This document shows positions 6,125 through 8,006 of a stretch of DNA of 8,006 nt, in pieces. Source of the stretch: DATKEH01 sp035546355 (lineage in GTDB: Bacteria; Acidobacteriota; Thermoanaerobaculia; Multivoradales; JAIOJS01); assembly GCA_035546355.1 (NCBI GenBank), contig DATKEH010000056.1, forward strand, positions 1 to 8,006, written 5' to 3'. Each line of letters starts with the position of its first letter. Within the stretch, counting starts at the first letter, position 1. The position numbers and the translations under genes are program-made. The notes under the pieces are model-generated. The model worked only from the letters and a program-made list of their open reading frames with translations, did not search any database and was not told the DNA's origin.

Positions 6125-7320
6125 GACGCCTCCAGTGCCGCCACCCCGGGCAGCGTCATGCCGGCGAGCAGCTCCAGGGAGGCGCCGCCGCCGGTCGAGA
6201 CGTGGTCGATGCGATCGGCCACGCCCGCCCTGCGCACCGCCGCCACGGTCTCGCCGCCGCCGATCACCGTGAAGCCGCCGCAGGCCGCCACCGCCTCGGC
6301 GACGGCGCGGGTGCCGGCGTCGAACGGCGGCTTCTCGAAGACGCCCATCGGCCCGTTCCAGAACACCGTGCCGGCGCCGGAGATGAGTGTGGTGAAGCGG
6401 CTGCGCGTGGTGTTGCCGATGTCGAGCGCCATGCGTTGACCGGGCACGCCGGATGCGACCTCGACGGTGGTCACCGCCCCCGGCTCGGCCACCGAGTCCG
6501 CCACCACCAGGTCGCTGGGCAGCTCCACCCGCACGCCGCGCGCCACGGCCTTCTCCAGCAGCTGCCCCGCGAGGTCGACCTTGTCGGGCTCGAACAGCGA
6601 GCCGCCGAGGTCCCGCCCCTGGGCGGCGAGGAAGGTGTTGGCCATGCCGCCGCCCAGCAGCACCGCGTCGACCAGCCCCAGCAGGTGGTCCAGGGTGTCG
6701 ATCTTGCCGGTGATCTTGGCGCCGCCCACCACTGCCACGAAGGGCTCCTGCGCGCCGTGCAGCAGACGGCCCAGGGTCTCGACCTCGCGCACCAGCAGGC
6801 GGCCGGCGGCCCGGCGCGCCAGCCGCCGCGGCACCCCGACCACGGAGGCGTGCGCGCGGTGGGCGGCGCCAAAGGCGTCGTTGACGTAGGCGTCGGCGAG
6901 GGCCGCCAGGGCGTCGGCAAAGGCGTCGTCGTCGCTCGTCTCGCCAGCATGGAAGCGCAGGTTCTCGAGCAGCGCCACGCCGCCCCGGCCGAGCGCGTCG
7001 GCTGCCCGCCGCGCCGGCGGCCCGACGCAGTCGTCGGCGAAGGCCACCGGGCGCGCGAGCAGCTCACCCAGCCGGTGGGCGACGGGTCGCAGGCTGCAGC
7101 GCGGGTCGGGTGCGCCCTGGGGCCGCCCCAGGTGCGAGCACAGCAGCAGCCGGGCGCCGGCGTCGGCGAGCTCGCGCAGCGTGGGTAACGCCTCGCGCAG
7201 CCGGGTGTCGTCGGTCACCCGCTCGCCGTCGAGCGGCACGTTGAAGTCCACGCGCAGCAGTACGCGGGAGCCGGCGAGGGCGTCGCGGTCGAGGTCGTCG
7301 AGCGTCAGCAGGCGTGCCAT
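6121..7320 (-). CDS. pgk: Phosphoglycerate kinase
   Basis: This 399-residue cytoplasmic kinase transfers phosphate between 1,3-bisphosphoglycerate and ADP. N-domain substrate-binding motifs are RVDFNVPL (23-30), SHLGRPQG (62-69), LLENLRFHAGE (117-127) and YVNDAFGAAHRAHAS (145-159). C-domain nucleotide-binding motifs are VVGGAKITGKIDTL (197-210), LLGGGMANTFL (221-231), VFWNGPMGVFE (319-329), GGGETVAAV (354-362) and STGGGASLELLAG (375-387). No key residue appears lost. The start ATG (7320-7318) has GGAGGG (7331-7326) five bases upstream; an in-frame extension into the gap-pgk spacer is ignored. It lies 38 bases after the gap stop and overlaps tpiA by four bases. Confidence 0.97.
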
Positions 7321-7358
7321 GGGTTCCCTCCAGGGCGTCGGCGGGGGTGTGCGGCCGC

Positions 7359-8006
7359 TCAGCCGCCGATGCGCGCCACCAGGTCGGCCAGCCGGGAGGC
7401 GTACCCCCACTCGTTGTCGTACCACGCCACCACCCGCAGCAGGGTGTCGTCGAGGGGCTGCAGCAGCGGCAGGTCGACGATGGCGGAGTGGGGATCGCCC
7501 ACGAAGTCGGAGGAGACCAGCTCCTCCTCGGCGACGGCCAGGATACCGGAAAGCGGTCCGGCGGCGGCCTGGCGGAACGCCGCGGCGACCGCAGCGAGGG
7601 GCGCCGCCCGCTCGAGCTCGACCACGAACTGCACCATCGACACGTCGGGCACCGGCACCCGCACCGCCTGCGCCTCCAGCCGCCCGGCGAGCTCCGGGAG
7701 CACCAGCCCGACGGCGCGGGCGGCGCCGGTCGAGGCAGGCACCAGGTTGATGGCCGCCGCTCGCGCCCGCCGCGGGTCGGGGTGCGGGCCGTCGAGCAGC
7801 TCCTGACCGCGGGTATAGCTGTGCACCGTGGTGAGCAGGCCGCGGCGCACCCCGAAGGCGCGGTGCAGCACCAGCGCCACCGGCGCCATGCAGTTGGTGG
7901 TACAGGAGGCGTTGGAGAGCACCCGCTGGCGCGCCGGTTCGAGCCGCTCGTCGTTGACGCCCAGGCAGACCGTCAGATCGGCCTCGGCGAGGTTGGCCGC
8001 CACCAC
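7359..8006 (-). CDS. gap: Glyceraldehyde-3-phosphate dehydrogenase, C-terminal part
   Basis: Only the last 215 to 216 residues are inside the window; the start and most of the NAD(P)-binding domain lie beyond the right edge. The enzyme oxidatively phosphorylates glyceraldehyde 3-phosphate to 1,3-bisphosphoglycerate. Counting from the window edge, the catalytic motif SNASCTTNC is at 31-39 (Cys35), and the catalytic His is in TTVHSYT (His62). RRARAAAINLVPASTGAA, VGLVLPEL, RVPVPDVSMVQFVVEL, SSDFVGDPHSAIVD and VAWYDNEWGYASR all match GAPDH. Erythrose-4-phosphate dehydrogenase is a related alternative but fits less well given the SSDFVGDPHS and WYDNEWGY segments and the pgk neighbour. Cofactor choice (NAD or NADP) cannot be read because the Rossmann domain is outside. 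Confidence 0.95.
   Translation of the reverse strand: MVAANLAEADLTVCLGVNDERLEPARQRVLSNASCTTNCMAPVALVLHRAFGVRRGLLTTVHSYTRGQELLDGPHPDPRRARAAAINLVPASTGAARAVGLVLPELAGRLEAQAVRVPVPDVSMVQFVVELERAAPLAAVAAAFRQAAAGPLSGILAVAEEELVSSDFVGDPHSAIVDLPLLQPLDDTLLRVVAWYDNEWGYASRLADLVARIGG

Overview
The window is a densely coded, very GC-rich (visibly above 70%) piece of bacterial chromosome. It holds ten protein-coding genes and one tRNA, mostly conserved housekeeping functions. I see no phage, transposon, CRISPR or defence genes. A BshA-type glycosyltransferase (bacillithiol synthesis) together with this base composition, a DUF4870/DUF2752/YidD cluster and a gap-pgk-tpiA-secG-tRNA-Leu block suggests a GC-rich lineage such as Acidobacteriota. 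Deinococcota or Gemmatimonadota-like bacteria remain possible. This placement is inference from gene content, not a phylogeny.

Layout. Positions 1-593 have no convincing gene. They contain one strong GC-rich hairpin (447-476) that resembles a dispersed intergenic palindrome. The plus strand then carries bshA (594-1781), a YigZ/IMPACT family gene (1799-2389, with an apparently non-canonical ATC start), a likely promoter (2395-2423), a proline-tailed DUF4870 membrane protein (2466-2924), a DUF2752 membrane protein (2948-3403) and yidD (3400-3705). The last two overlap by four bases. After a 10-base convergent gap everything lies on the minus strand. Read in its own direction the order is gap (runs off the right edge), pgk, tpiA, secG, tRNA-Leu(GAG), a DUF971 protein and a secreted cyclophilin. 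pgk/tpiA and tpiA/secG overlap by four bases, and DUF971/cyclophilin share one base (TGATG).

How the genes fit together. gap, pgk and tpiA encode three adjacent steps of lower glycolysis/gluconeogenesis. Their chain of overlaps continues into secG, part of the Sec translocon. The plus-strand trio DUF4870-DUF2752-YidD consists of small membrane or membrane-insertion proteins, probably co-expressed from the promoter at 2395-2423. bshA points to bacillithiol as the low-molecular-weight thiol, but bshB and bshC are not in this window.

I did not find an obviously new multi-gene system. The points most worth a second look are the ATC start of the YigZ gene, the internally duplicated double-CPCxxC DUF971 protein, the relocated yidD in a DUF4870/DUF2752 cassette, and the upstream palindrome.
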